A stretch of 46,172 nucleotides of DNA from an uncultured Lachnospiraceae bacterium (lineage in GTDB: Bacteria > Bacillota > Clostridia > Lachnospirales > Lachnospiraceae): assembly GCA_900314295.1 (NCBI GenBank), contig OMUU01000132.1, forward strand, positions 1 through 46,172, given 5' to 3'. The notes beneath the pieces were generated by a model. That model saw only the letters and a list, made by a program, of their open reading frames with translations. It did no database searches and was not told where the DNA came from. Of the stretch, positions 1 to 9,780 are shown piece after piece. Position numbers and translations under genes: made by a program. How positions within the stretch are numbered: position 1 is the first letter of the stretch; every line of letters begins with the position of its first letter.

Positions 1-101
1 ACGGATAAAACTTTTAACAGCCAGTAATGCTCAGGCAAAGGTACTGTAAAATCTTAGCCGTTTCAGGTGGCGCGTTAACAGTAACTGACGCGAAACAGTG
101 A

Positions 102-162
102 CGAAACAGTGAGCCGCAGCCGAATCCGAGGGATTCGGCTGCGGCGAGTGTCGCGACAGCGA
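102..162. repeat. Dispersed intergenic hairpin element, copy 1
   Basis: A perfect 15-bp inverted repeat (113-127 with 131-145, triloop GAG) is flanked by conserved arms (CGAAACAGTGAG on the left, GTCGCGACAGCGA on the right). A second copy with the same arms lies at 39031-39090. It sits about 30 bp downstream of the stop of the minus-strand ABC gene. There is no U-tract, so it is not an ordinary terminator. An 11-bp tandem duplication (91-101, 102-112) leads into it. The rest of 1-193 shows no gene. Confidence 0.7.
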
Positions 163-193
163 GATAAAACTCGTGCAGCGTGTTTTATCTCGT

Positions 194-3100
194 TCAGCTT
201 CTCAGCGCGGTTACCGGGTCGCTTTTCGACGCTTTCCGGGAAGGAATCAGCCCGGCGATCATCGTCAGCGCCACGCTCAGCGCGATCAGCAGAAGAGCCG
301 CCGCCGGAGGAAGCGCCGCGTGAATTTCCTGTCCGGTCACGCGAACGATTAGCGCATTGACCGGGATTGTGAGAAGGACTGTGACGATGACGCCGATGCC
401 TCCCGCAAGGATGCCGGTGATGAAGGTCTCGGCATTGAACACCTGTGCCACATTGTGACGCGACGCGCCGAGAGCACGGAGGATACCGATCTCCTTTCTC
501 CGCTCCAGCACGCTGATATACGTGATGACCCCGATCATGATCGAAGAGACGACCAGCGAGATCGCGACAAAGGCGATCAGAATATAACTGATGGTATCGA
601 TAATCTTTGTGACAGACGACATCATCGCCGTCACCATATCGGTATAGGTGATCACCTTATCGTCCTGCCCTTCCTTCTCCATCTGTTTATTGTAAGAGCT
701 CAGAATGTCTACGACCGCATTCTTCGCCTTGAAATCCTTCGGATAAATGTTGATGCCGGAAGGATCTGCCGGGTCGGCGTATCCCAGGGACGCCAGATTG
801 TTCTCAAAGGAGCTGCTGCTTCCCTGCATCATGGAACTCATCAGCTTCTGCAGCTGTCCCGCGTCCATGTTGGCGCGGAAGGCAGCGGCCATCTGATCCG
901 GATTGATCTGGAACATCTTCTCCATATTCTGAGAGATGGAGCTGACCGTCTGCGTCATGGCCTGCGCAAGCGCCTGCTGCAGCTGTCCCGCCATGCCGGT
1001 CATGGCAGATGTGATCGCGTTTCCGATCTGTGCGGTGACCGCCTGCATCAGAGCACGGATCGTGCTCTGCAAGGTGTCCGAGAGGGCCGTCTGCAGCTCA
1101 CTGGTATCGATCATCTGTCCCGCCGCGTTCAGAAGAAGCTTCTGGGTATCTGCAGATTGAAGATAGGAAGCGAAAGAATCTGTCATTTTCGACAGCTGCG
1201 GCGCATCATGTTCCGCTGCCCAGCTATCGTAGTTCTTCTGCAGGGTTTCTGCCATGGAAGCAGCCTGCTCCTGTGTTACCGTAAACCGGTTTAGTTTGTC
1301 AGTGATAGCAGAAAAAGCCTTGCTGACCGTCTCCTCCGCCTCGGCGGATCTTAGCCATTGCCGGAAATTGTCTGGACTGAGCGGATCCGGATTGTCCGCC
1401 AGATTCCCCTTCAGGTACTCCGTATACCCCGTATAGATTTCCACAGCCATCTGCATCACATCGTCACGGGTAATCAGGTTTTCTTTATTGGCATCCAGGA
1501 TCTTCTGCATCTCTGTCTGAACCGCGCTTCGTCCGCCCTCTGACTGAAGATACTCTGCAAAAGCACCTCCAAGCTTTGTATAATCGGTGGACGGATCTTT
1601 GGAAATACTCTCCAGATATCCCTTTGCCGCCTCGTAAAAAAGGGTCTGCATCTGCTCTCCGGTCACATGCACGCGAATCTTGGAGAGAAGCCCCGCGAGA
1701 TCCAGGCTCCCGAGATCCGGCATTGCCTTCTCAATGGCAGAAGGATCGAGACTGTTCTCCAGATTCAGACTGCTGAAATCCAGGTTCTGGAGGTTCAGAT
1801 TCTGCACGATCTTATCCATATCGAGGCTGTCCGGCGATACCGATGCGGCATTCGCAGAAAACATTTTCTGAAGCGCATCTCCGTCAACCGAAAAAAGCTT
1901 GCTCAAATCCAGATCCTGCGAAGCGTTTTCCTCTGAAAACTTTTTCCCTGTCAGGACATTCACCTCGGGATTCTTCAGCTGATCCTTCACCACCTCGCTT
2001 GCGGCTGCCGCCTTCATCAGTTCCTCCTCCAGAAGCGGAGAATACGCGATTCCGGTGCTCAGAGCCTCTGACATAGAGCCCTTCTTCGGCTGGACGATTC
2101 CCGTGATGGTAAGCGTCCTGCCGTTTTGCACCAGCTTCTTGATATAGTCCTTGTCGCCGCTCTGGTCGGTCCAGACATGATAGGTATCATCATACGTGTA
2201 ATAATCACACGAATTCACCAGGCGAAAACTCTTCCCGAGGAAATCGTCGTATGCGTAGACAGACTTTTCGCTGCCGGAATCCGCCTTCATCGAATTACTT
2301 CTTGCCGAACTCACAGCACTTTTTCCACCTGATGAATCGCTCGACATATCAGTTGAACTGCTGCTAACCGTATTCACACCGTTTTCACCGGATGAGGTGC
2401 TGCTTTCCGTGTCAGCTGAGCTGCCCACCGGGACGAGATTGTCATCCGCTCCCGATGAACCTGTGAAATCCTTCAGCCGCTGTTCCAGCTCTTTCCGATC
2501 CCGCAGACCAACCGCGTAGAGCAGAATATCACTGACCTCGCCGTTCGAATTGAGAACCAGCACAAGATCCGTATCCTTGTCCGGCCAACGTCCCGCCTTC
2601 AGATCATACGATTCCTTATAGAGCTCCTCGGAGGTAGGCAGCTTGCTGAACAGGTCCATTCCCAGGGATCCGGTCATCATTCCCGCCACACCCATGCTAT
2701 CTGAGGAGAGCGAATCAAACATATGGTTCGGATTAAGCTGCTCCGCAGAATCTCCATCCATCGCATAGATCTGCGGCGTGATTCCATAGCTGTACTCAAC
2801 GGCGTTTACGTATTCCCCGATCCCGCTCTTTCCGCTGTCCAGATATGTTTTCAGAGAGGCAAGATCGTTCGTACTCACATCCTTCAGAAGCTGATCGGCG
2901 GTTTCATCGACACCGATTTTGTCGGTATACGTCTGCTTTCCGTTTCCTCCCATCAATCCTCCGGACCCGCTGCCCATATTCTGCATCATCGACGTCAGAT
3001 CATATCCCGTCTTCTCGATCTGCAGCGGATACACGGAAAGCGTCTCTGCCTCCTGCGTCTGGATAAAACGGTTTGCCCCGCTGGAAAGGGCGAGGATCAG

Positions 3101-3937
3101 CGCGATGCCGATGATACCGATGGATCCCGCAAAAGAGACAAGCAGCGTTCGGGCCTTTTTGGTTCGAAGGTTGTTGCCGCTCAGCGCCAGTGCGGTCAGA
3201 AAAGACATGGCGGCCTTTCCCATATTCCGGTGAACCGCCGGCGTCTCTTCCCGCCCGGTTTCCGGCGGATTCGTATCCGACAGGATTCTTCCGTCCTTTA
3301 TGGTCACGATCCGGGTCGCATACTTTCGCGCCAGCTCCGGATTGTGTGTCACCATGACGACCAGCCGGTCTTTCGCCACCTCCTTCAGAATATCCATGAC
3401 CTGTATGCTGGTCTCTGTGTCAAGCGCGCCGGTCGGTTCGTCCGCCAGCACGATGTCCGGGTCATTGACCAGCGCACGCGCGATCGCCACCCTCTGCATC
3501 TGCCCGCCGGAGAGCTGCGACGGCTTCTTGTGCTCCTGCCCGGCAAGGCCGACCCTGCGGAGCGCCTCCAGCGATTTCTGCCTCCTCTCATTTCCGGAAA
3601 TCCCCGAGATGGAAAGCGCCAGCTCTACATTCGCCAGCACACTCTGGTGCATGATCAGATTGTAGCTCTGAAACACAAATCCAATGGTATGATTCCGATA
3701 GGAGTCCCAGTCCCTGTCCTTGTATTTCTTTGTCGAAATCCCATTGATAACCAGATCCCCGCTGTCATAGCGGTCCAGCCCGCCTACGATATTCAAAAGT
3801 GTCGTCTTGCCGGAACCACTCGGGCCAAGGACAGCCACGAATTCACTGTCCCGAAGCTCCAGGCTCACATGATCCAGCGCCTTCTGGACCAGATCGCCGG
3901 TCCGGTACTCCTTGCTGATGTTTTTTATCTGAAGCAT
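194..3937 (-). CDS. ABC transporter ATP-binding/permease fusion, MacB-like, giant extracytoplasmic domain
   Basis: 1247 residues. The N-terminal ATPase has Walker A GPSGSGKTT (38-46), signature LSGGQ (142-146) and Walker B ending in ADEP (about 161-168), like the LolD/MacB ATPases. One membrane segment follows at about 265-290, then roughly 800 residues predicted outside the membrane, rich in Ser, Gln and Ala (helical, coiled-coil-like; a Ser/Gly-rich linker near 510-555). An FtsX-type C-terminal block with three membrane segments (from about 1110) closes the protein. MacB-type systems use ATP hydrolysis to drive mechanical work on periplasmic or extracellular partners rather than classical substrate passage. 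In Gram-positives such fusions are often involved in antimicrobial peptide resistance or cell-wall processes, but the substrate here is unknown. The start is set by AAGGAGAAGG ahead of ATG 3937. The RBS and start are duplicated just upstream. No two-component system is adjacent. Confidence 0.9.
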   Translation of the reverse strand: MLQIKNISKEYRTGDLVQKALDHVSLELRDSEFVAVLGPSGSGKTTLLNIVGGLDRYDSGDLVINGISTKKYKDRDWDSYRNHTIGFVFQSYNLIMHQSVLANVELALSISGISGNERRQKSLEALRRVGLAGQEHKKPSQLSGGQMQRVAIARALVNDPDIVLADEPTGALDTETSIQVMDILKEVAKDRLVVMVTHNPELARKYATRIVTIKDGRILSDTNPPETGREETPAVHRNMGKAAMSFLTALALSGNNLRTKKARTLLVSFAGSIGIIGIALILALSSGANRFIQTQEAETLSVYPLQIEKTGYDLTSMMQNMGSGSGGLMGGNGKQTYTDKIGVDETADQLLKDVSTNDLASLKTYLDSGKSGIGEYVNAVEYSYGITPQIYAMDGDSAEQLNPNHMFDSLSSDSMGVAGMMTGSLGMDLFSKLPTSEELYKESYDLKAGRWPDKDTDLVLVLNSNGEVSDILLYAVGLRDRKELEQRLKDFTGSSGADDNLVPVGSSADTESSTSSGENGVNTVSSSSTDMSSDSSGGKSAVSSARSNSMKADSGSEKSVYAYDDFLGKSFRLVNSCDYYTYDDTYHVWTDQSGDKDYIKKLVQNGRTLTITGIVQPKKGSMSEALSTGIAYSPLLEEELMKAAAASEVVKDQLKNPEVNVLTGKKFSEENASQDLDLSKLFSVDGDALQKMFSANAASVSPDSLDMDKIVQNLNLQNLDFSSLNLENSLDPSAIEKAMPDLGSLDLAGLLSKIRVHVTGEQMQTLFYEAAKGYLESISKDPSTDYTKLGGAFAEYLQSEGGRSAVQTEMQKILDANKENLITRDDVMQMAVEIYTGYTEYLKGNLADNPDPLSPDNFRQWLRSAEAEETVSKAFSAITDKLNRFTVTQEQAASMAETLQKNYDSWAAEHDAPQLSKMTDSFASYLQSADTQKLLLNAAGQMIDTSELQTALSDTLQSTIRALMQAVTAQIGNAITSAMTGMAGQLQQALAQAMTQTVSSISQNMEKMFQINPDQMAAAFRANMDAGQLQKLMSSMMQGSSSSFENNLASLGYADPADPSGINIYPKDFKAKNAVVDILSSYNKQMEKEGQDDKVITYTDMVTAMMSSVTKIIDTISYILIAFVAISLVVSSIMIGVITYISVLERRKEIGILRALGASRHNVAQVFNAETFITGILAGGIGVIVTVLLTIPVNALIVRVTGQEIHAALPPAAALLLIALSVALTMIAGLIPSRKASKSDPVTALRS

Positions 3938-3997
3938 AAAATTACCTTCTCCTTATGTGCTTTATCTGAAGCATAAAATTATTTTCTCCTTATGTGC
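3924..3997. repeat. 37-bp tandem duplication spanning an RBS and start codon
   Basis: Two copies (3924-3960 and 3961-3997) differ at two positions. Each contains, on the minus strand, an AAGGAGAA ribosome-binding site followed by ATG CTT CAG ATA AA. The downstream copy starts the ABC gene. The upstream copy creates a 10-codon open frame. Confidence 0.9.
3942..3974 (-). CDS. Possible 10-residue leader peptide created by duplication
   Basis: ATG at 3974 opens the frame M-L-Q-I-K-H-I-R-R-R-stop. The stop codon lies directly after the Shine-Dalgarno sequence of the ABC gene. It has its own good RBS because the whole start region was duplicated. Translation could therefore affect initiation at 3937 through coupling or occlusion. 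Whether it is translated is unknown; it may simply be a by-product of slippage. Confidence 0.3.
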   Translation of the reverse strand: MLQIKHIRRR

Positions 3998-4308
3998 TCC
4001 TACCTCTGTCCGAAAAGCTTTCTTAACTTTATCCAAACATGTTCTGAAATGCAACATTCTTCTGCGCCAAAAAATCTTCTTCTGGCGCCGGCAAGGGCTT
4101 GGTTTTCCTTCTATACAAATAACGTGCTCACATTTTGGCACATATACAATTCTTATATGGATATTCAAAAGATTTCGTATTTGTGTTTTGTATACTTCCG
4201 GCGTACACTTTATACAGCATGAATCAGGCAGCGTACCTAACGCAGTGCGGCGCACAGACTTCTCATATACGCGAGAACGTCTGTTATCTATTGAAAGGAC
4301 TCTTTATT

Positions 4309-6117
4309 ATGAAACGACTCTGGTCTTATCTGAAGCTGCATCTGGCGGAGACGATCTGTGCTCCGCTTTTCAAGATGCTGGAAGCAACCTTTGAGCTGAT
4401 CGTTCCTCTGATCGTAGCCAGAATGATTGATGTCGGAATCGCCAGCCGCGATGTGTCCTACATCATTCACAACGGCATTCTGCTGATCGTTCTCGGCTTC
4501 ATCGGCCTCGCATCCGCAATCACCGCGCAGTATTTTGCCGCAAAGGTTGCCACCAGCACTTCCACCCTGATGCGGAACGATCTCTACGCACACATCCAGA
4601 CGCTCTCCTGGAAGCAGATCGACAGCATCGGAACCTCTACATTAATCACAAGGATGACCAGCGACATCAACACCGTACAGAACGGCGTCAACATGTTCCT
4701 CCGACTCTTCCTGCGCTCGCCCTTCGTCGTCTTCGGAGCCATGATCCTTGCCTTTACTGTTGACGTTCCGACCGCGGTCAGCTTTGCCGTCGTCATCCCC
4801 GTGCTGCTGTTTATCGTTATGGCGATCATACTCATCACGATGCCGCTGAACCGCAATGTTCAGGCACAGCTCGACAAGATTCTCCGGAAGACCCGGGAAA
4901 ATCTGCAGGGCGTCCGTGTCGTCCGCGCATTTAATCAGCAGAAGAAAGAGGCCGCCTCTTTTGATGACGAGACCGAACGTCTCTATCAGAAGCAGATCCA
5001 TGTGGGAAAAATATCCGCTCTGCTGAACCCCATGACCTATGTCGTCATCAACCTCGGCATCGTCGCGATTCTCTGGATCGGCGGCGGCCGGGTCAATTCC
5101 GGTGCCCTGACACAGGGAGGCATCACCGCCCTGGTCAACTACATGACCCAGATCCTGACCGAGCTGGTGAAGCTCGCCAACCTCATTATTCTGCTCTCCC
5201 GCGCTGCGGCATCCATGAACCGCGTGGACGATGTCTTCCGGATGGAGAATACACGGACGGACGGAAGTCATGATTTTCCTGTTGGAGCGGACGGAGCATC
5301 CATCGACTTCGATCATGTCACCTTCTCCTATCAGGACGGCTCCTCTCCTGCCCTAGATGACATCAGCTTCCACGCAGACGCAGGCTCCACCCTCGGCATT
5401 ATCGGCGGAACCGGTGCCGGCAAGAGTACGCTGATCAACCTCCTCCCGAGGTTCTATGACACCGACTCCGGATCCGTATCCCTGAACGGGAAAAACGTAC
5501 GCGACATCCGGGAAAAGGATCTCCGCTCCCGCATCGGCGTCGTTCCCCAGAAGGCCGTACTCTTTCAGGGCACCCTTCGCGACAACATGAAATGGGGCAG
5601 CGATGACGCCAGTGACGAACAGATCTACAAGGCGCTGGACATCGCCCAGGCCCGGGAATTCGTCGACCAGAAGGGCGAGGGACTCGACCTGCCCATCGAA
5701 CAGGAGGGCCGCAACCTCTCCGGCGGACAGAAACAGCGACTGACCATCGCCCGCGCCGTGGTACGGGATCCGCAGATCCTGATTCTGGACGACAGTGCCT
5801 CCGCTCTCGATTTTGCCACCGACGCAAAGCTGCGGAAGGCCATCCACAACGACATCTCCAGGCGAACCGTAATACTCGTCTCCCAGCGTGTCAGCACCAT
5901 CCGGAGCGCTGATCAGATCCTCGTTCTCGACGACGGAAGACTCGCCGGAACCGGAAATCACTTCGAGCTTCTGAAAAACTGTGAGATATACCGGGATATC
6001 TGCGAATCCCAGATGACACCGGAGGAAATAGAAAATGACCTGAGGGCAGCAGCCGAAACAGGCAGCAGCCCGAAAACGCCGGACGGTACCGCAGACAGCC
6101 GGAAGGGAGGTGAATGA
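4309..6117 (+). CDS. Heterodimeric ABC exporter, subunit with degenerate catalytic site
   Basis: 602 residues, one half of a type IV (multidrug/lipid-type) ABC exporter: six membrane helices (about 1-300) then an ATPase with Walker A GGTGAGKST, signature LSGGQ and Walker B ILILDDSASALD. Asp replaces the usual catalytic Glu after Walker B, and the switch His is Gln (VSQRVSTI). This is the pattern of the degenerate-site partner in TM287/288 and BmrCD. It pairs with the next gene, whose site is canonical. The start ATG 4309 is chosen because GAAAGGA lies 9 bp upstream and the residues that follow (MKRLWSYLKLHL) match the family's N-terminus; the frame is open further upstream but without a credible RBS. 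The substrate is unknown. Confidence 0.92.
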   Translation: MKRLWSYLKLHLAETICAPLFKMLEATFELIVPLIVARMIDVGIASRDVSYIIHNGILLIVLGFIGLASAITAQYFAAKVATSTSTLMRNDLYAHIQTLSWKQIDSIGTSTLITRMTSDINTVQNGVNMFLRLFLRSPFVVFGAMILAFTVDVPTAVSFAVVIPVLLFIVMAIILITMPLNRNVQAQLDKILRKTRENLQGVRVVRAFNQQKKEAASFDDETERLYQKQIHVGKISALLNPMTYVVINLGIVAILWIGGGRVNSGALTQGGITALVNYMTQILTELVKLANLIILLSRAAASMNRVDDVFRMENTRTDGSHDFPVGADGASIDFDHVTFSYQDGSSPALDDISFHADAGSTLGIIGGTGAGKSTLINLLPRFYDTDSGSVSLNGKNVRDIREKDLRSRIGVVPQKAVLFQGTLRDNMKWGSDDASDEQIYKALDIAQAREFVDQKGEGLDLPIEQEGRNLSGGQKQRLTIARAVVRDPQILILDDSASALDFATDAKLRKAIHNDISRRTVILVSQRVSTIRSADQILVLDDGRLAGTGNHFELLKNCEIYRDICESQMTPEEIENDLRAAAETGSSPKTPDGTADSRKGGE

Positions 6118-6118
6118 A

Positions 6119-8062
6119 ATGACGAAAAGCACGAAAGATCTGAGGAATATGGAAATACATGACAAAAACGATCCTGAAATCATGAAAGCAGATGATAAGA
6201 AAGCTTCCGAGAATAGAAAACCGGCTGATAGGAGTGATGCCGCAGTCAGGAGAACAGATAATAAAAAGAATGCGGAGAATGCAAAGGATGCAGAGAGCAC
6301 AAAAAAAGCACAGCGAAAGAACACCCTCCTGCGGATCATCCGCTACGTGAAGCCGTACATGGGATTTGTGATCCTGTCCCTGCTCCTGGCTGTTCTGTCC
6401 GTCGCGCTGACCCTGCTGATTCCCATCTTCATCGGAAACGGCGTGGACCTGATCGTCTCAAAGGGCCATGTCGATTTCGCGGGTCTCTTGCGCATCATCC
6501 GCAGAATCGTCATCTGCATCGCAGTGACGGCAGCTGCCCAGTGGACCATGAATCACATCAACAACAAAATCACGTACCTGATCGTTCGGGATCTGCGCAA
6601 GGAGGCCTTTCACAAGATTCACAGCCTGCCGCTCTCCTACATTGACGCGCATCCCACCGGCGATCTGATCAGCCGTGTCATCACAGATGTCGAACAGCTC
6701 TCCGATGGAATTCTGCTCGGATTCACCAACCTGTTTACTGGCATTGTAACCATCGTGGGAACCATTATCTTTATGCTGACGCTTCAGCCGATGATCACAC
6801 TGATCGTTGCTGTCCTGACGCCGCTGACATTTTTTGCCGCAAAATTCATCTCCGACCGCTCCTTCCGATTCTTCAAGAAGCAGTCGGAATCGAGGGGAAA
6901 CCTGACGACGCTGACCAACGAGATGATCGGGAATCTGACCGTCGTCCAGACCTTCGGCCACGAGGCGGACGCCCTGAAGGAATTCGAGAAGCGAAGCCGT
7001 GAGCTCGGTGAGAACAGCATGAAGGCCACCTTTTATTCCTCTCTGACCAACCCGACGACAAGGTTCCTCAATACCCTGATCTACAACGGCGTGGTGATCG
7101 CCGGATGCCTGCTCTGCTTCCTGTCGCCCATCGGCTCCTCGCTGCTGACGATCGGAAAGCTGACCAGCTTCCTCGCCTACGTCAAGCAGTACAGCCAGCC
7201 GTTTAACGATATCACGAACGTGATCACAGAATTCCAGAATTCCGTCGCATCCGCGGGACGTGTGTTCGAGATGCTGGATGAAGAGCCCGAACCCGCCGAT
7301 GATCCGGATGCGGTTACCATCGAGCACGCAAAAGGCGCCGTTCAGATCAAAAATGTCGCCTTCTCCTACACCCCCGACCATCCGCTGATCGAGAACCTCA
7401 ATGTAGACGTTGCGCCCGGCAGACGGATCGCCATCGTAGGCCCGACCGGATGCGGAAAAACGACCATCATCAACCTGCTCATGCGTTTCTATGACGTGAA
7501 CAGCGGCTCCATCTCGGTGGACGGAACCGATATCCGCAGGATCAGACGGCTGAGTCTGCGCGACAACTACGGCATGGTTCTGCAGGACACCTGGCTGAAG
7601 GCAGGAACCATCCGGGAGAACATCGCGTACGGCAAGCCGGACGCCACCGATGAGGAAATCGTCGCGGCCGCGAAGAAGGCATACGCCCATAGCTTCATTC
7701 TCCGTATGCCCAAGGGCTACGACACAGAAATCGAAGAAAACGGCGGAAACCTCTCCGCCGGACAGAAGCAGCTCCTCTGCATCGCCAGAGTCATGCTGAA
7801 CCTTCCGCCCATCCTGATCCTCGATGAAGCGACCTCCTCCATCGATACGCTCACCGAAATCCGTATCCAGAAGGCCTTCGACGAAATGATGAAGGGACGC
7901 ACCAGCTTTGTAGTCGCACACCGTCTCTCCACCATCCGGGACGCGGATGAAATTCTCGTTATGCGCGACGGCCACATCATTGAACAGGGCAACCACGAAC
8001 AGCTGCTCGCGAAAAACGGCTTCTACAGCCGGCTTTACCACGCACAGTTTGAAAGAAGCTAA
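6119..8062 (+). CDS. Heterodimeric ABC exporter, catalytic subunit
   Basis: 647 residues. Membrane domain at about 75-380 and ATPase at about 400-647, with Walker A GPTGCGKTT, Walker B ILILDEATSSID (catalytic Glu present), H-switch VAHRLSTI and a non-consensus signature LSAGQ. Non-consensus signature here plus Asp in the partner makes one dead and one live ATP site in the heterodimer. The first 65 residues are a highly charged Lys/Asp/Asn-rich cytoplasmic extension absent from typical homologues. ATG 6119 is preferred: GGAAGGGAGG ends 8 bp upstream, and the alternative GTG 6110 overlaps that RBS. The partner's stop is 1 bp upstream, so the two are translationally coupled. Confidence 0.92.
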   Translation: MTKSTKDLRNMEIHDKNDPEIMKADDKKASENRKPADRSDAAVRRTDNKKNAENAKDAESTKKAQRKNTLLRIIRYVKPYMGFVILSLLLAVLSVALTLLIPIFIGNGVDLIVSKGHVDFAGLLRIIRRIVICIAVTAAAQWTMNHINNKITYLIVRDLRKEAFHKIHSLPLSYIDAHPTGDLISRVITDVEQLSDGILLGFTNLFTGIVTIVGTIIFMLTLQPMITLIVAVLTPLTFFAAKFISDRSFRFFKKQSESRGNLTTLTNEMIGNLTVVQTFGHEADALKEFEKRSRELGENSMKATFYSSLTNPTTRFLNTLIYNGVVIAGCLLCFLSPIGSSLLTIGKLTSFLAYVKQYSQPFNDITNVITEFQNSVASAGRVFEMLDEEPEPADDPDAVTIEHAKGAVQIKNVAFSYTPDHPLIENLNVDVAPGRRIAIVGPTGCGKTTIINLLMRFYDVNSGSISVDGTDIRRIRRLSLRDNYGMVLQDTWLKAGTIRENIAYGKPDATDEEIVAAAKKAYAHSFILRMPKGYDTEIEENGGNLSAGQKQLLCIARVMLNLPPILILDEATSSIDTLTEIRIQKAFDEMMKGRTSFVVAHRLSTIRDADEILVMRDGHIIEQGNHEQLLAKNGFYSRLYHAQFERS

Positions 8063-8097
8063 AGCTCCGCCACGCGCATATTTTTCCTGCTCACATG

Positions 8098-9420
8098 TCA
8101 TTCGATACTGCCTGAACTCACGGTATTTCCTCCAGAAGTATCGGTACTGTCATACACGGTATCCGTCTGATATGTGGAGGCAATCTCCCGGCTGCGCTCG
8201 TCCAGCTTGTCAATCACTGACTGCGCGTCCGACCCTGTCAGCGGCGTGGGAACGTAATCATTGTACTCCCACGTCGTCGATTCCAGGCATGGAATAATAT
8301 TGATTGTGGAACCGGTCATCTTCGCGTTTTCATCCACCGAAATGGTCGTCTGGAAGATCATCGTGTCGATTTCCGTCGGATGATAATTGCCTCCGAAGCA
8401 GAAATTTCCGAGCGAATAGGCGATGGTCTTTCCCTTATAGTACTCGATTCCCTGTATGACATGCGGATGATGGCCAACCACCAGATCCGCTCCCTCGTCG
8501 ATGGCCTGGTGCCCCAGCTCCACCTGATACGGATCCGGGCAGCTCTCCAGCTCATTGCCCCAGTGGAAGACGGCGACGATCACATCCGCTCCTTCCTTTT
8601 TCAGCTTATTGATATTTGCGGTCACCTGCGGCGCCACACCATCGTATTCATCGAGCTCATAGATTCCGAACAGGCCGACCTTCACGCCTTTTACCTCAAT
8701 CACAGCCGTATCATCATAGCCGAACGGAGTGATGTTGTTTTCCTTCAGGGTACTCACCGTGTCCGTAAAGCTCTTCTCACCGTAATCGTGGCTGTGATTA
8801 TTCGCCACGTTCGCCGCCTCGATCGACTCCTTATTGATGATGTTTACATATTCCGGCGGAGCCTTGAAGGCGAACTGGTTTCCAACCCTGGCCGTCTCGT
8901 TGGTCAGCGTGCCTTCAAAATTGATGACCGTCAGGTCGTCATTGCGGAAGATATCCTTTACATTCTTCAGAAAGTAGTCCGGGCCATTCAGATCGTAGTA
9001 CGCATTCATGCTGGTGCTGTAATCAAAATACTCATCCGTTCCCAGGATCACGTCTCCGGTAAAGGTCATCTTCAGATCTGTCGGCTTGATCTTTGCGGAA
9101 GAGCCCTCCGCAGCCGCCTCCGAACTCGTAACGGTAACCGCCTCCAGCGTTTCTCCGGAAACAGCCTTGCCTCCCTTGCTCTTTGAGGAGCCGCCCGCGT
9201 GAACCGCCGCAGCGATGACGACTGCAAGCACAGCTCCGCCCGCACAGCAGGCCAGAATCCGCTTTCTTCTTCGCACCTGCGCCTGGCGGCGGCGTCTCGC
9301 CGCCTGCCGCCTCTTCCTCGCACGGATCTCCTCCTCCGTCATGTCAGAAATCTCTCGCCGTCCGCCGGACCGCGCGCCGCGGCGCTTTCTCTCATCCTCC
9401 ATTTCAATTGTCCCCCACAT
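8098..9420 (-). CDS. CapA/PgsA-type membrane-anchored metallophosphatase
   Basis: 440 residues. An Arg-rich cytoplasmic N-terminus (1-53) and one membrane anchor (about 55-75) precede an extracellular CapA domain (about 110-400). CapA signatures are visible: TFTGDVILGTD, NFEGTLTN, ANNHSHDYGE, FHWGNE and GHHPHVIQGIEYY. The fold is calcineurin-like with metal-binding Asp, Asn and His. In Bacillus CapA/PgsA belongs to poly-gamma-glutamate export, but no capB or capC homologue is in the window and stand-alone CapA-like proteins are common in Clostridia, so the substrate is unknown. ATG 9402 (MEDERKRR) has GGGGGA upstream and is an alternative start. It is convergent with the ABC exporter, gap 35 bp. 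Confidence 0.85.
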   Translation of the reverse strand: MWGTIEMEDERKRRGARSGGRREISDMTEEEIRARKRRQAARRRRQAQVRRRKRILACCAGGAVLAVVIAAAVHAGGSSKSKGGKAVSGETLEAVTVTSSEAAAEGSSAKIKPTDLKMTFTGDVILGTDEYFDYSTSMNAYYDLNGPDYFLKNVKDIFRNDDLTVINFEGTLTNETARVGNQFAFKAPPEYVNIINKESIEAANVANNHSHDYGEKSFTDTVSTLKENNITPFGYDDTAVIEVKGVKVGLFGIYELDEYDGVAPQVTANINKLKKEGADVIVAVFHWGNELESCPDPYQVELGHQAIDEGADLVVGHHPHVIQGIEYYKGKTIAYSLGNFCFGGNYHPTEIDTMIFQTTISVDENAKMTGSTINIIPCLESTTWEYNDYVPTPLTGSDAQSVIDKLDERSREIASTYQTDTVYDSTDTSGGNTVSSGSIE

Positions 9421-9780
9421 TAAATCCCTGTTTCATCAGGTTTCGATTACATTTTTTCAGTTAGTCATACTGCTGCCTGATTTAAAAGGTTCCTGAGAAA
9501 AAGCTATAAAAACGCAGTTGTCTCATGGAAGCCCTTTTGGAGATTGCTATAACTTAATGAAAAATACCGCTGTTTTTCGTGTGTTTCCTTCTCCGAATAT
9601 ATGGATCTGCCATAGCCTCGAAACAAATTCTTCATCTACATTGATTGTATATGTGATCCGCCTGTTCATCAATGGGTAGTTTTAAAAAACGGAACAGGTC
9701 TTCCGATTCTGACGACACCTTTTCACTTGCCGAGAGATAGGATATAGTATATTAAGAATAATGTATGTGAGGTCACGGAC
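9421..9780. other. Divergent capA-lysR intergenic region
   Basis: 360 bp without a credible gene. It contains a 7-bp inverted repeat CATTGAT/ATCAATG (9639-9645, 9668-9674) upstream of the lysR promoter, a possible autoregulatory site. I see no convincing promoter for the minus-strand gene. Confidence 0.4.
9727..9755 (+). promoter_or_regulatory. Predicted sigma-A promoter for the LysR gene
   Basis: TTGCCG (9727-9732), 17-bp spacer, TATTAA (9750-9755), 25 bp before the ATG. A GAGG ribosome-binding motif follows at about 9769. Confidence 0.45.

Noticed and set aside
2723-3976. A 417-codon open frame opposite the MacB-like gene
   Set aside because: No RBS, no domain, and it overlaps the ATPase motifs of the real gene.
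6458-8101. A 547-codon open frame opposite the second ABC subunit
   Set aside because: Shadow of the coding strand; composition bias explains it.
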